Shown here: positions 44,599 to 56,264 of the stretch, piece after piece
Layout: the number at the start of each line of letters is the position of its first letter
Numbering within the stretch: the stretch's first letter is position 1
NCBI GenBank assembly: GCA_973895155.1
Contig: OZ316893.1
Location: 12,338,001 to 12,402,000, forward strand
Length of the DNA stretch: 64,000 nucleotides
Direction: 5' to 3'
Source of the DNA: Marsupella aquatica
Taxonomy: Eukaryota > Marchantiophyta
Notes under the pieces: generated by a model
Told to the model about the DNA's origin: nothing
The model's database searches: none
What the model saw: the letters and a program-made list of their open reading frames with translations, nothing else
Translations under genes and position numbers: made by a program

Positions 44599-47500
44599 AT
44601 GGCTCCAAGGTTGCCTCTTCACAACCCATTTAGGATTAGGCATCATGATTCTAAATTGTGGATGCGTGAACAAGCCCGGGCCGCCCAAGGTAGGAGTAGG
44701 AGGATGAGATGCCCATGCACACAGTGCCAAGGATTCAAGTCGTTGAGTTTGAACACTGTGCACCTTCACCTGCTGCGGCATGAAAGGCACCCTCGGTGGA
44801 GGGTTTGGAATGTACCAGCAGAAGAAGACTCCTCTGATGAAGAGTGGAGAGCTGACTTTGTGGATTCTAATACAGCTAGGCGTAGAGACTATGTAGAGCA
44901 GGACATAGACTGTGCAGAGGATGGTCCTGGGGTCCAACATGAGAACGTGGATGACCAAGATGGAGATGGAGAGGCAGTCACTGAGGACGGTGGGATGGAT
45001 GTCCCAAGAATGGTTCAAGAGATTTTTGAAGACCTTGATGCTTTTTACGACACAGTGGAATCAGAAGAGGACAATGAACCGCAGCCACACATTGGCGACG
45101 GCCAAGCTGAACCTGACTTTGACATTGGGGAAGGTGCAGCAGAGAGGGAGTGGGTGTTTGGGGGCCCAAAACACATCAAAGAAGCTTGCATTCCTATCTA
45201 CGAGGGGTCGAACTGCTCCAAGCTGGGTTTTGTCGTGTTGTTGTTGAACATCTGTGGCAATCACAATGTTCCCAATATATTTGTGACAGAGTTGTTGACC
45301 TTCCTGCGCCGAAATGTGTTACCAGATGGTAATTCAATTCCAAAAAATATGTACGAGGCTAGGAAATTGATGTCTAACCTTGGGCTGAACTATGTGTCTA
45401 TTGACGCATGCCCTGATGGGTGTGTTCTCTTTCGCAAAGAGCATGCAGATAAATTGACATGCCCTCATTGTGGTAAGCACAGGTACAAGAATGTAGGGAA
45501 ATGTACACACCCTGCCAAGGTTCTTCGTCATTTTCCTCTCATTCCTAGACTACAACGTCTGTTTAGATGCCCTGCCATTTCCAAGCTGATGACATGGACT
45601 CCTGATAACAAGAGCAGTGATGGCCTGCAGCGTCACATTGGAGATTCCAACCATTGGAAATTTGTTGATGAGAGGTGGCCACAGTTTGCTGCAGAGAAGC
45701 GGAACTTTAGATTTGGTCTATCACTGGATGGAGTAAACCCATTTGGAGACAAAAACAACCGTTATTCATGTTGGCCGGTTACGCTGCTAAATTACAACCT
45801 TCCCCCATGGATGACTACAAAGAGGTTTTTTGTCATGATGGTGCTGTTAATCCCTGGACCAGCTTCTGTGACCGAGCAATTCATAGATATCATGTTGGCT
45901 CCAGCAGTGGAAGAGTGGAAGACTTTGTGGATAGAAGGGGTGTTAACCCATGATGTTCTGAAGGGGCTTCTTCGACCCAGCCCCTTTAGACTGCATGCAA
46001 TTTGTTTGCTGGATATAGCAGATTACCCAGGCCATGGCATCATATCTGGACGAGTGACAAAGGGCTATGTGGGGTGCACACCATGTGGGAAAAATGTGAC
46101 AAGTGAGTGGTCGCATGCCCTGCACAGTATGAAATTTCAGGGGCATAGAAGGTATCTGCCTGTTGATCATCCTTACAGGCACACACGGTCTCAAATTGCA
46201 CACTTCAACAACAAAACAGAGCTTCGTGGCCCACCACAGAGGGTCACCAGAGAGCAAGTCCTGAGGTGGGCAGCCAGGAAGGCTGATTGGGACAAGAGAA
46301 GTGCCACTGATCGAGAACCTGAGGATCCAGTGGTGAAACACGGTGTGAAAAGACAGACCTTGATGGACTTGGAGTTGGAGTACTGGAGGGTAATGTACTT
46401 AGCCTCCAGCCCCTGTATGATTGCAATTTTAGATTGGAGCAATGGTGGATTGATGTTGGTTACAATCCTCCTATGTGGTTAATTAGTGTTTCTGTTGTTG
46501 AATTCTTTGCTTTGTGGAGTGCAGGAATTCGAGCCCAGCAAACACAATATGGACGTCATGCACATTGAGAAAAATATTTGTGAGAGCTTGCTGAAGTTCT
46601 TGTCGGGTGAGAAAGATACAGGAGCAGTTCGAGCTGATATGCAACAGAAGGGGATTCGCCCTCACCTTTGGTTGAAGCCCCATGCAAGCAATCCCAATGT
46701 ACTTCTCAAGTTCCAAGCTCCCTATGTGTGCACACAGGATGAATGGAAGACATTCTTGTATAGATTGAGCTGTCTGAAAGTGCCCTCTGGCTATGCTGGT
46801 GCCTTCAAGAAGCATATTACAAAGAATAAACTTGGCAGTATGAAAACACATGACTACCATGTGTTGATGCAGCACATTCTGCCCCTATGCCTCAGAGGTC
46901 TCATGCAGAAACCAGTCCGTAATGTCATTCTTCGACTGTGCAATGTATTTCGCCGTATATGTGTGAAAGTGTGGGATCCCCAAGGATTGGAGCAGTTGAA
47001 GCAGGATGCTGCTTATGTCCTCTGTGACTTGGAGATATACTTCCCCCCTGCTTTCTTTGATGTTATGACTCATCTCCTAATCCATGTGGTAGAAGAGCTA
47101 GGGCAGTATGGGCCAGTCAGTACCAGATGGATGTACCCTATGGAGCGATACATGAAGTTGTTGAAAGGTCATGTGAGAACATACTACAGGCCAGAGGCTT
47201 CCATGGCATTGGGGTACATTAAGGATGAGACGTTGGGATTCCTAACAGAGTACATGGCTGGGTCTGGTGAAGCTATGACAAGAGTTTGGAAATCTGGTGA
47301 AGATGATGGAGTGAGTGGCGAGGTTGTTGAAGGTGTGGGACGTGCTGTTCAACTGCCTGTTGCGATTCGAGACAAGGCTCATTCATATGTGCTGGCAAAC
47401 ACAGAGCCTATGCAACCATGGTGGAGGTGAGTGATTGAATTGACTTGCCTTTGTTGTGATGCTTCTTGTCTGTTCCAAGGGTGATCTTAGGTTGTCATGT

Positions 47501-48298
47501 GTTGTTTAGACTAACTATGCCTGTACCTCATATTGCAGAGAATATGATATGCAAAAAGCTGCACACTCTGGGCAGCAGGATCCCTTCCCACAGTTCGAGC
47601 AGTGGATTCGGGTGACAATTCGAGAGCATAGTAGACATCACCCAGATATGGAGAAGGATTTGTATCTTCTATCTGTGCCACCACGATTGTCTATTCTGAC
47701 CTACAAACGGATGAGAGCTTATGGAAATCATTATCGAGTGAGGGATGAGCAGGGTGACCATTGTGTATCATATGATTGTGGTTTGATTTCTGTGTTTGAG
47801 CAGAGAACCTCTGAAGAACAGAGGGGGTGGATGAAGATGGGTTACGTGGGGGAGTTGACCGACATTTGGGTGTTGAATTATGGTAACACAAGTGTCCCAG
47901 TGATATTGATGAAGGGATCATGGATGAAATCAGAGTGGCAGAGACCAAGGGTCACCATGAAGCGTGATCATGATGGGTTCTTGTTGGCCAATTTTAGGTC
48001 CAGAGTACCAGAATGGTCTGAGCCTTTTGTTTTCCCTAGCCAAGTTGAACAGGCTTTCTTTGCAGATGTGGAGGAGTCACATGGCTGGAGGGTGGTATGC
48101 CATAGCCAAGCACGGAACAGGCGGATGGATGGAAGTAAAGTAGAGTTCAGTTTGGATGACCATGCTGCATTCGAGCATCCTAGTCATGAGACTGTACTTC
48201 CAACTCGGGCAGGGACTGACTACATCCCCTTAACATTGAGAGAGACATATGATGAACCTGGGCAAATGGAATATGATGAGGTTGATGATTTGCAATAG
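44599..48298 (+). CDS. TNP2-type CACTA transposase, three exons
   Basis: Exons 44,599-46,389, 46,525-47,426 and 47,539-48,298 join in frame (GT-AG introns of 135 and 112 bp) to 1150 residues. The N-terminus has a transposase-associated domain (RCPCTQCQGFKS ... HLLRH) and then a long acidic linker. A CxxxC...CPHC zinc-binding segment lies at about 271-291. The tnp2 catalytic region has candidate acidic residues Asp377 in LSLDGVNPFG and Asp475 in LLDIADYPGHG, followed by GRRYLP-like HRRYLPVDHPYR. Exon 2 begins EFEPSKHNMDVMHIEKN and leads into the DUF4218-like region (HLLIHVVEELGQYGPVSTRW). Exon 3 carries a DUF4216-like C-terminus. It is the element's catalytic transposase. No stop interrupts the spliced frame, so it may be functional. 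Confidence 0.88.
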
Positions 48299-48470
48299 GC
48301 AACAGCTGGCGATTGGCAAGTATGAGGTTGAGGATGACTACCTGCACAGAGTCACAGAACGGGAATTGTTGCCTGGAATGATGTTTAGGATAGTTGGATA
48401 TGCATGAAATTGATTGATACTTTGAATTTAGTGTGCTGATTCTCCCTGTTTGGTTGTGGGTGCTGTGCAG

Positions 48471-51400
48471 AAGCTATGGGGGAAGAGGGTGATGACATGG
48501 AGACAGACATGGGGCTTGGAGAGTGGGGTGAAGAGGAAAGATTGGATATGGATGGAGACCCAGGTGTAGGGGGCTCACAGAAAAATGCACCTGTGCAAGA
48601 TGCACAGGGCCCTCATCAAGTCCCAGGTAGGTGGGCAGCTAGAGAGAAATAACATAATCCATACCCTAGAAGGAGCCAGAGTTATTGGCAAGGGACGCCT
48701 GATAATTATGATGATGACTATGATGGAGCAGAAGATGGATGGGATGAATATGAACACCCAGAGCGTGGTAGAGACGGGTACAGAGGGCAATGGAAAGGTG
48801 AGGAGGATGATTGGACAAGTAAGTGCCTTGTGCTAGTGATTTTGTGATGGTAGTAGAGATTTAGCTCAATATGCACTTATCTGATGTGTAGCTAGGGCAA
48901 AGAGTTTATCTTACAGGTCCATGAGTGTGGCATGTACCTGTTGGTATGCAGACTCTGATTGGGACAATCACGAAAACAACAAAGGCCATCCACGTTCAGA
49001 TAGGAGGCAATCATTCACAGGCGGGAGAAACGCCCCTAATTCATCAAGACAAAGCAATAGGACAGGTGGTCCAGAACCATCTATGCGCCAAGGGAGAGGT
49101 AACTTGGTCATTGCAGAATTGCTCTGAAGTCCACTGTATATTTGGCAGCGGGATTTATGATTCATACTTACCTAATGTAAGTGACTGTAAATGGATCCTG
49201 TAAATGTGCAGGGACTCCAGGGAGGTTTGGACAATGCAATCCAGGCCGTGGGGGGAGATCAGGCCGTGGAGGGACCCCAGGCCGTGGGGGGACACCAGGC
49301 CGTGGAGGGACACCTAGTAGCGCTTCAGGGAGTACCAGGGCAGGAGACAGTAACAAATTTGGTAAAGTAGAAGTGAATTCCGAAGGTTGGATAACTCCCA
49401 CATGTGATGGTAAGAACCGTTGGCATTCTGACCTAAGAGGAGAAGTATTGCGTTGGTTAGATTTGAGCATTACAGAGTTTAGGAGTTAGAATAAAGCTGA
49501 TTGGGCTGCTATCTGCAAGGACATTCTTGAACGGTGGGAGTATGTTGGTAATGATGGTAAGGGCCCAGTTGAAGATTGCATATCAGATTATGCAATGAGG
49601 ATTTTGAAACAAGAGAGGCATAGGTTGAAAAGGATGTGGATAGACAATGGTTCTAACAGGAGAATGCCACCACCCCCATCATTGGAACTGGATCAATGGA
49701 CACGGTTAATCAAAGGGTTCATGTCGGAGGCTGGACAGAGCAAGAGTGAACTGATGTCAAATGCTCGAGGCAAAGTGAAACACCTTTCACAGGCTGGGAG
49801 AGGAAGTTATGCTCCAGTGAAAGAACAATTGGTAAGGCAGTGACATGCCTGATAGTAAGCCTCAAACTTATCATCTTGCTACCATTGACAATCAACACTT
49901 GGTTTCATTCATATGTATGTTGATGTGGACTGCAGAAGAAATTGACAGGTGAAGAACCATCAGCACAAGAAGTGAGAGAGGAGTTCATGAAACAAAGGAG
50001 TGAGGTGACAAGTGTAACTTCCAAACAGGTGATTATGTTGTAATTCTGTATGTTCTGTGACTATTTGGCCTTGAGCATCAGAAAGAAATGTAGTAGGAAG
50101 TAAGCAACCAGTTCTTGGGGACAGTTATCTGAGATATGTAAGCTGTGTTATGACAGGGAACTGTTACAACTCTCACAGAGATGTGTGAACGGTTGAAGTC
50201 ATTAGAGTGTGGACTCCCTCAAGTGGAAAGTAAATTGGCTGATCGTTTGGATATTGTGGAGGCATCTGTAGCGAACCTTCTTGCATCAGTGGAATCTAAT
50301 TTCAAGCTTGTGATTGAAAAATTGGGTGGTTCCCAACCAAACAATGAGGGCAACATTGTACAAAGTGTGCCCTTGTTAACAAAAAAAGGAATTGGCAAAT
50401 CTGACACAGGTATGGAAATGACACCGGCCCATTGTTCATTGTGTCCTATGTTCAAATGTTAGAAGTAAGTTTTCATGAATTGAGTGAATGGTTTGAATGC
50501 AGGAAGAGTGGAGGCAGAGAAGGACCCTGTAATCAGTAAGCAGAAGGGCAAGAAGGTTGCTGAGACAGGTAACCTGCTATGATCCAGTACATTACATTTG
50601 AAAAGTGCATGGAGTTTTGTGAAGCTTAAGCCGGTTGGAGGTAATCTTTTCTGTAAGAACTGGTTGGATGAACTGGGATCTGAAGTGACATCATGATTGA
50701 TGTATCAGGTGATTCAAAGAGCAATAATGAAGAAGATGTGCCCAGTGCCTCAGTGACCATAGCCAAGGAGGTATCAGGTAAGCTGATGCTTTAAATTCCT
50801 CTATATGAATGTTGAGCAACAATTCAGTGGTTAATAGATTCAACGTGAATATTGTGGTGTGTTTATTGATCAACAGAAGCAGACATGGAGCATATGGCAA
50901 TGGCAAAGAAGGGGAAGAAGGCTGTTCATAATGGTAAGGAGATAGTGACAACTTTGTGGTTGGTGACATGTACATTTAGCACATGTGATGAGTGATTCAC
51001 TTATGTTGGACATGACACTGAATTGTAGTTGATGCAGAGTTGACAGACTCTCAACCAAGTGGGAGCAGGGTGAAGCGACGTCGAAACTTGGGAGCAACAT
51101 TGGATGCAAGTAAGATTGTAGATGCTTCAATTGAAGCAAGTACAATGTTGGCAGATACTGAGATGATGTCGCAGGGAAATCCTGCTACACAATCAGAAGT
51201 GTCAAATATGGATGCAGATTCTTTGAAGAAGAGTGTAGCCAATTCTCGATCACCAGCACAAAACACTCGTGCCAAAGTCATGACTCGCAACCAAGGTATG
51301 AATAATGTCATGTATAAGCCACCCAGGAAAGCCAAGAAAAACAGCCAGGGTAAGGTGGAGGTGATAGCCATAGCAGAGCCAGTCCATAATCTTCTATCAT

Positions 51401-51633
51401 GGGAGGATGACTCGCAGGTATGTGTGGGTACAGGCATTTTGCGACCGGATCATGCAAAATTCCATGGCAAAGTGGTCCCGGATGACCATGTAGTAGTGTT
51501 GTTGACTACAGTGATTGTATCTGATTGTAATTTGCTATTTCCGAATAGAGACGATGATCCACCTCAGGAAATAATTGCAGATGCAGTAGGATCTCTTGTG
51601 CTCTGGCCATCAGAGTGTGTTAGTCTGCAGTGA
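48471..51633 (+). CDS. TNPA-like (Transposase_24/Ptta family) multi-exon gene, possibly disrupted
   Basis: A series of small exons with GT-AG flanks. They are 48,471-48,626 (acidic MGEEGDDMETD), about 48,660-48,818 (YDDDYDGAEDGWDEYEH), about 48,953-49,099, 49,212-49,834 and about 49,937-50,029. Later ones lie at about 50,157-50,410 (coiled coil), three mini-exons at about 50,503-50,940, and 51,033-51,633 for the C-terminus. The 49,212 exon starts with PGRGGT repeats and continues into a Transposase_24-like core (LKQERHRLKRMW ... WTRLIKGFMSE). One in-frame TAG (49,487-49,489) separates the two. The last exon ends in an IADAVGSLVLWPSECVSL segment typical of En/Spm accessory proteins. TNPA binds subterminal repeats and aids transposition. 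Exact exon phases at the 5' end are unresolved. Confidence 0.65.
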
Positions 51634-52460
51634 TTGAATGCAAGTGTAGATAGAATCATGTGAATTGTGTCACATTTTGACATTGCCTTGGAAAGATCCA
51701 AGAAATATCTGTACCAATTTTTCCATTTGGTAAAGAGGATGAAGGAGCCGTTGTGTGTGACATTGATATTTCTGAATTCTGTATGTATGAAACAATTGAT
51801 TGATGTCAAACTATGGCTCTATGGTGATTGTCTATGATACTTGAATCTGTTTTGTATCATTTCAGTATTAGTGTGTATGGTATAGAGGAATACTTTGTGA
51901 CCTTCTTTGTAGTCTATGAAGTTTGAATCTGTGAATTCATATTAGTGTACATGGTATAGAAGATGGCTTTCTGAAACTATGTATTCTAATGTTAACATGA
52001 TGAATGGTGAACTTATAGAGTGAGTTCATTCAAGTACACAATAAAACATGAATGCAATATGTTATTTGTGCACAAGAGTGGGTTCATTCCAAGTAGTATA
52101 GTGGGGTCTTCATCACTCATATCCAGTTGACATGAAAGACTTATACATACCCCACAAAGTATATTTAAAGACTACCCTCCATAACCTTTTTAGTCGTTCC
52201 CAACGACTCACCATCTCAGCCCATAAAAGACTGAAAACGACTCACCAAAGCTACCCACACAAAGACTAAAATAGACTGAAAATCCAGTCTATTAAACGAC
52301 TTATAAACCAGTTCTATAAAGGACTCAGTTGATTATAGTAACAAAACATACGACTCGCAGTCCTATAAAGGACTGGAGTCCTTCCCAGTCGTTTCCAAGT
52401 CCTATACGGTACTGAATAGTCGTTTAATGGGGTCTAAATACCCCCCAGTTTCTACTAGTG
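51634..52460. repeat. CACTA right subterminal region and TIR
   Basis: The 51,634-52,140 part is AT-rich 3' flank. From about 52,160 the motifs AAAGACT, AACGACT, CCTATAAAGGACT and AGTCGTTT recur many times, often as inverted pairs. The end is TTTCTACTAGTG (52,449-52,460), the inverse of the left TIR. The density of motifs mirrors the left end. Confidence 0.8.
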
Positions 52461-54080
52461 TAAATCAACCCACTGTCCATACCTAGGAGGAGCACGTACA
52501 GTACGACCAGATGTTCTTCTAGCCGATGACTCTGGTTGAATTGCGTCTACTGGTACAATTTGAAGCTCAGCAGCATCCATTTGCTGCTCACCAACATCAA
52601 TAAACTCCTTTTTTTTCTCTGGCACAGGAACCAGCTCCATGCTTGGAGCACCTTCTTCTCTCCGATCATGCACTTCATGATCAATCTCCCCCTCAATGAG
52701 ATTCGGGATAGGAGATTTTTCTTTGTCAGTACGGGAGACCTGAGTATTCTTCCTCTCCTTCAATAATCTGGATTCATTGAAAGAAACATCCCTACTAACA
52801 ACGAGCTTACAGGCAATAGGATCCCATAACCTGTAGGCCTTCACACCACTCTGATACCCAAGAAAAATACATTTCTTGGACGTAGGATCCAACTTGGTCC
52901 TATTCTACTTTGGTGTGAGAGCATATGCATCACTTCCAAAAACTACCAAGCCATGATAGACTGCTTGCCGCTAATAACGCATTTCAAACGGCGTTTTGAA
53001 ATTGACTGCACTAGAAGGAGAAAGATTTACCAAATAAGCTACAGTATTGACAGCTTCTGCCCAAAATTCCTGTGGTAAACTTGATTGGCTTAGCATACTC
53101 CGTGACCGCTCCAATAGTGTTCGATTGAGCCTCTCAGCTACACCATTCTGCTGTGGAGTATAAACTGAGGTGAGATGACGAGTTATCCCCTGTTCTGCAC
53201 AGTACTCTTCAAATTCTATTGAAGTGTACTCCCCACCGTTGTCTGACCTTAGACTCTTCACCCTTGTATCCAAACACTTAACCGTGTTTCCTGTCTGATT
53301 CTCTACTTGGGCCTTCCACTTTGTAAAAATGGACAAGACATCAGACTTATGCGTCATGAAATAAATCCATACAAATCTTGAGTAATCGTCAATAAAGGAT
53401 ACATAGTATAATTTTCCAGAATGTGAGGGAGTCGGGGATGGTCCCCACACGTCACTATGTATGTACTCAAGAACCATTTTGGAATGATGAGTTCCAACAC
53501 CGAAAGCACGACGATGCTGCTTTCCAAAAATGCAATGCTCACAGAAATCCAATTTACAAGACTGCAAATCAGAAATGAGCCCATTCTTCTGCAAGATAGC
53601 CAAACCCTTCTCACTCATGTGGCCTAGCCGTGAATGCCACAGTTGAGTCATTTCCTCGTGAGACTTGGTCACATTGGCCTCTCCACATACTGTATTGCCC
53701 TGCAACACATACAAATTCTTCTGTCTGCGCCCCTTCAAAATCACTGTCTCTCTCGACATGACTTGAAGTTCATCATCAATTACTCGCTATTGATGACCAT
53801 TTGTATCCAACACACCGAGTGAAATCAAATTCTTACGCATGCCAGGTATGAACCTGACTCCGGACACTATGCGCACAATGCCATCAAACATTTGAATCTT
53901 TACAAACCCAATACCCTCAACTTGACAGGAGTGATCATTTCCCATCAAAACTGAACCGTTTGACACAGAATAAGAATTAAAATACTCGCGAATGTAACAA
54001 ATGTGAAAGGAGCAAGCACAATCAAGAATTCACACATCATTTGCTCTCCTAGATGATGTGCACAGGGCATACTCCTGACT
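52461..54080 (-). pseudogene. pol: Copia-3 pol, N-terminal part (PR-IN)
   Basis: Contains a protease site reading LDCACSFHIC (Asp codon at 54,021-54,023) and integrase with HHCC finger and DDE core (VWGPSP, RSDNGGEY, AERLNR). Nonsense codons relative to Copia-1: TGG to TGA at 54,030-54,032, TGG to TAG at 53,787-53,789, AAG to TAG at 52,971-52,973 and CAG to TAG at 52,905-52,907. The frame is then cut by the CACTA element. Sequence is otherwise very close to Copia-1 pol. Confidence 0.9.
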
Positions 54081-55070
54081 TCATAAAACATACTCATCGT
54101 TGAGTAAATCAACTTCTCCATCAACACTAGCCACATTGGCTGATGAAGATTCAACTACCTTACCCTTACAATCCCTCTTAATGTGGCCAGTCTTGCCACA
54201 CTTCCAGCATACCACCGGCTTCCTCTCTTGGGACTTCCCCCTTGAAGCAAATCTTGTCCTAGATTTACTTCTTCCCCTGCCATTCGTGTGGTGCTCTGGA
54301 TGCTTCTGTGACCTCCCACGATTCACATTCAAGGCAGCACCAGACGACGATGATGGCTGAGAGGGCATGGTCAATTTCTGCTGCAAGTCATCAGTCAACA
54401 GAGCACTTACAACTTCATTGTAAGTGATAGTCTTCCTGTCATGATGAAGCAGCACTCGTGACAATGACTGATACGACAAGGGTAAAGAGCTAAGCAAGTG
54501 AAGAGCCTGTCGCTCATCACTCAAATCCTCCCCCAGATTTTGCAAATCAACGACCAGGTCGTTGAAACCATCGATATGGTCCTGAATCTTTGCACTTCCC
54601 TCCTTCATCTTGAAGCTCATAAGCTTCAAAGATGTGTAGAGCCGATTCGATAGCTCATTTTGATGGTACTTTTGCTCCAACGCGGCAAACAATGATGCAC
54701 AATTGACATGGTCTACCAATTGCTTGATGACATTAGGCTGAAGATAGAGCATCACGGTGCTCATAGCCTACTCCTGCATGTCCTGCCAATCATCATTGTC
54801 GACATCATTTGGCTGGTCCTTCAGCAATTTCCCAAGCCCGGTCACACGAAGTACCCCCTTCACTTGTCGCTCCCACAATAAGTAGTCCGTGCGGCCATCG
54901 TATTTTGTAACCTCAAACTTGGGACCTCCAAGCTTGATTGTCCCCATCCTTTTTCTTGTCACTCGCCACAATACCGGTGACCACAATTCCGCTAGATCTT
55001 CTGCTTCCTCCTCTGTTCTCTCCGGTGACTCAATAGAACCCTCCTCCAAGTCACTCATGTGAGAAATCAA
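54081..55070 (-). pseudogene. gag: Copia-3 gag with one nonsense codon
   Basis: Begins MISHMSDLEEGSIESPE, with capsid core LGGPKFEVTKYDGRTDYLLW and CCHC knuckle CWKCGKTGHIKRDC near 54,200. A CAG to TAG change at 54,768-54,770 interrupts it. It ends NDEYVL then TGA, exactly the same junction as Copia-1. By eye it is only about 70 percent similar to Copia-1 gag in protein, much less than pol. Confidence 0.9.
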
Positions 55071-55806
55071 GAAAAAATGACTTTTTTCTTAACTTCTCAA
55101 AAAAACTCAAAGGTTATCACTGCCACGTAGCCCACGAGCCTAGTTTTCCAATGCTTGTCAACAACGAATGTTGATGAATTGCACTCGGTGCCGTCACCAA
55201 GTCCAACAAGGTAAATGATTTTTCTTAGCCTTCCTCTTCGCATCAAGAGCCAATCCCAGACTCAAAACAATTGTCTTGCCTCAATCTCTCTATTGAGTCA
55301 AAATACTTGACGTTTCTCTCTCCGAGTCGATTGCAACAACAAGAAACCCCGCTCAGGCAACAGAAAACTCCATAGCCGGTCAAAAAATCAGAATGCTTCT
55401 TTTGCTCGTTGTGACATACTCGTTACACACTCGGCAACAAACCAGCTACCGAAATGATCAGCTCGTCCCGATCTATAAATGGAGCTATAACATGCGACGC
55501 TTCCTTCGCCGTAGAGCTCACACCGTCGAGAAAACAAACTCTGGTCCCTCCTCCGAAAAACCGTCGAACACAAATGTTGCCAACTTTCTTCACAAAATCC
55601 AGAACGACAAAAACTTAGATCTCTCCGTATCACGAGCTCCGTTCAGCGATTTCTTCACACCGTTAGAAAGCCCTTGCTCTGATTTATCCGTTGAGCCCAT
55701 AAACTCTAAGTTCCATGCGATGGAACTCCGGAAAATCCACCGACACTCAATGCTGGAAAAAACCGTCACGAAATCCTGTCATGAACATATGTCACCTCCC
55801 AGGCAT

Positions 55807-55818
55807 GCTCTGATACCA
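55807..55818 (-). other. Copia-3 primer binding site
   Basis: TGGTATCAGAGC on the minus strand, two bases from the 5' LTR; initiator Met-tRNA type. Confidence 0.92.
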
Positions 55819-55820
55819 AT

Positions 55821-56259
55821 TGTTGAGTATAGACGATAATCACAACGGTAAGCACATGACATATCCAACATGCAAGTAGTCGACACAAGAGATACATGGT
55901 TCACCTCCTTGAGGCTACGTCCATGGGAACACACAAGAGAGCTTTACTGAACTCTAAGCCCATCAGCTATACCGAGTCTCCACAGTGTAAGCTCTCCCTA
56001 TCTCTCAAGTGGCTCCATAACAATGAGCCTTGGTTCTACCTCTCCAAGCACACGTGCCTCTTATGATATAGTGTGCAACTTAGTTAACCTAACCACATTG
56101 TTGTACCTAATCACGTAGTTGTACCTAACCACATTGTTGTACCTAATCACGTAGTTGTACCTAACCACGTAGTTGTACCAAACCATGTTGTTGTACCAAC
56201 CCACGTTGTTGTACCAACCACGTCATACCTAACCTAGACATAAGAGTAAATACCCAACA
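55821..56259 (-). repeat. Copia-3 5' LTR
   Basis: 439 bp. It contains one extra 36-bp block (two 18-bp units) compared with the 3' LTR, otherwise about six substitutions. The GAATC target duplication follows. Confidence 0.93.
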
Positions 56260-56264
56260 GAATC

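Larger units (their letters stand above)
36109..52460 (+). mobile_element. 16.35-kb CACTA (En/Spm-type) DNA transposon with cargo genes
   Basis: Terminal inverted repeats begin CACTAGTAGAAAC at both ends and extend about 30 bp with mismatches (GGGG and TTTAGACC blocks shared). The 3-bp target duplication TAA lies at 36,106-36,108 and 52,461-52,463. Joining the flanks recreates the uninterrupted Copia-3 pol sequence as seen in Copia-1. Subterminal regions contain many AAAGACT/GGACT motifs. It encodes a TNP2-type transposase and a TNPA-like protein. Three further intact ORFs (EDM2-type PHD, tandem BRCT, F-box-like) precede the transposase, all in the same orientation. It is unusually large for an autonomous CACTA element. 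Confidence 0.95.
33860..56259 (-). mobile_element. Copia-3, minus-strand Ty1/copia element split by a CACTA transposon
   Basis: Target duplication GAATC at 33,855-33,859 and 56,260-56,264. LTRs are 403 bp (3') and 439 bp (5'). They differ by about six substitutions, mostly CG to CA, and by a 36-bp (two-unit) repeat expansion. Primer binding site and PPT are present. Without the 16.35-kb CACTA insertion the element would be about 6.0 kb. LTR and pol are closely related to Copia-1, gag less so. Five nonsense codons in gag/pol make it defective. Confidence 0.95.
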
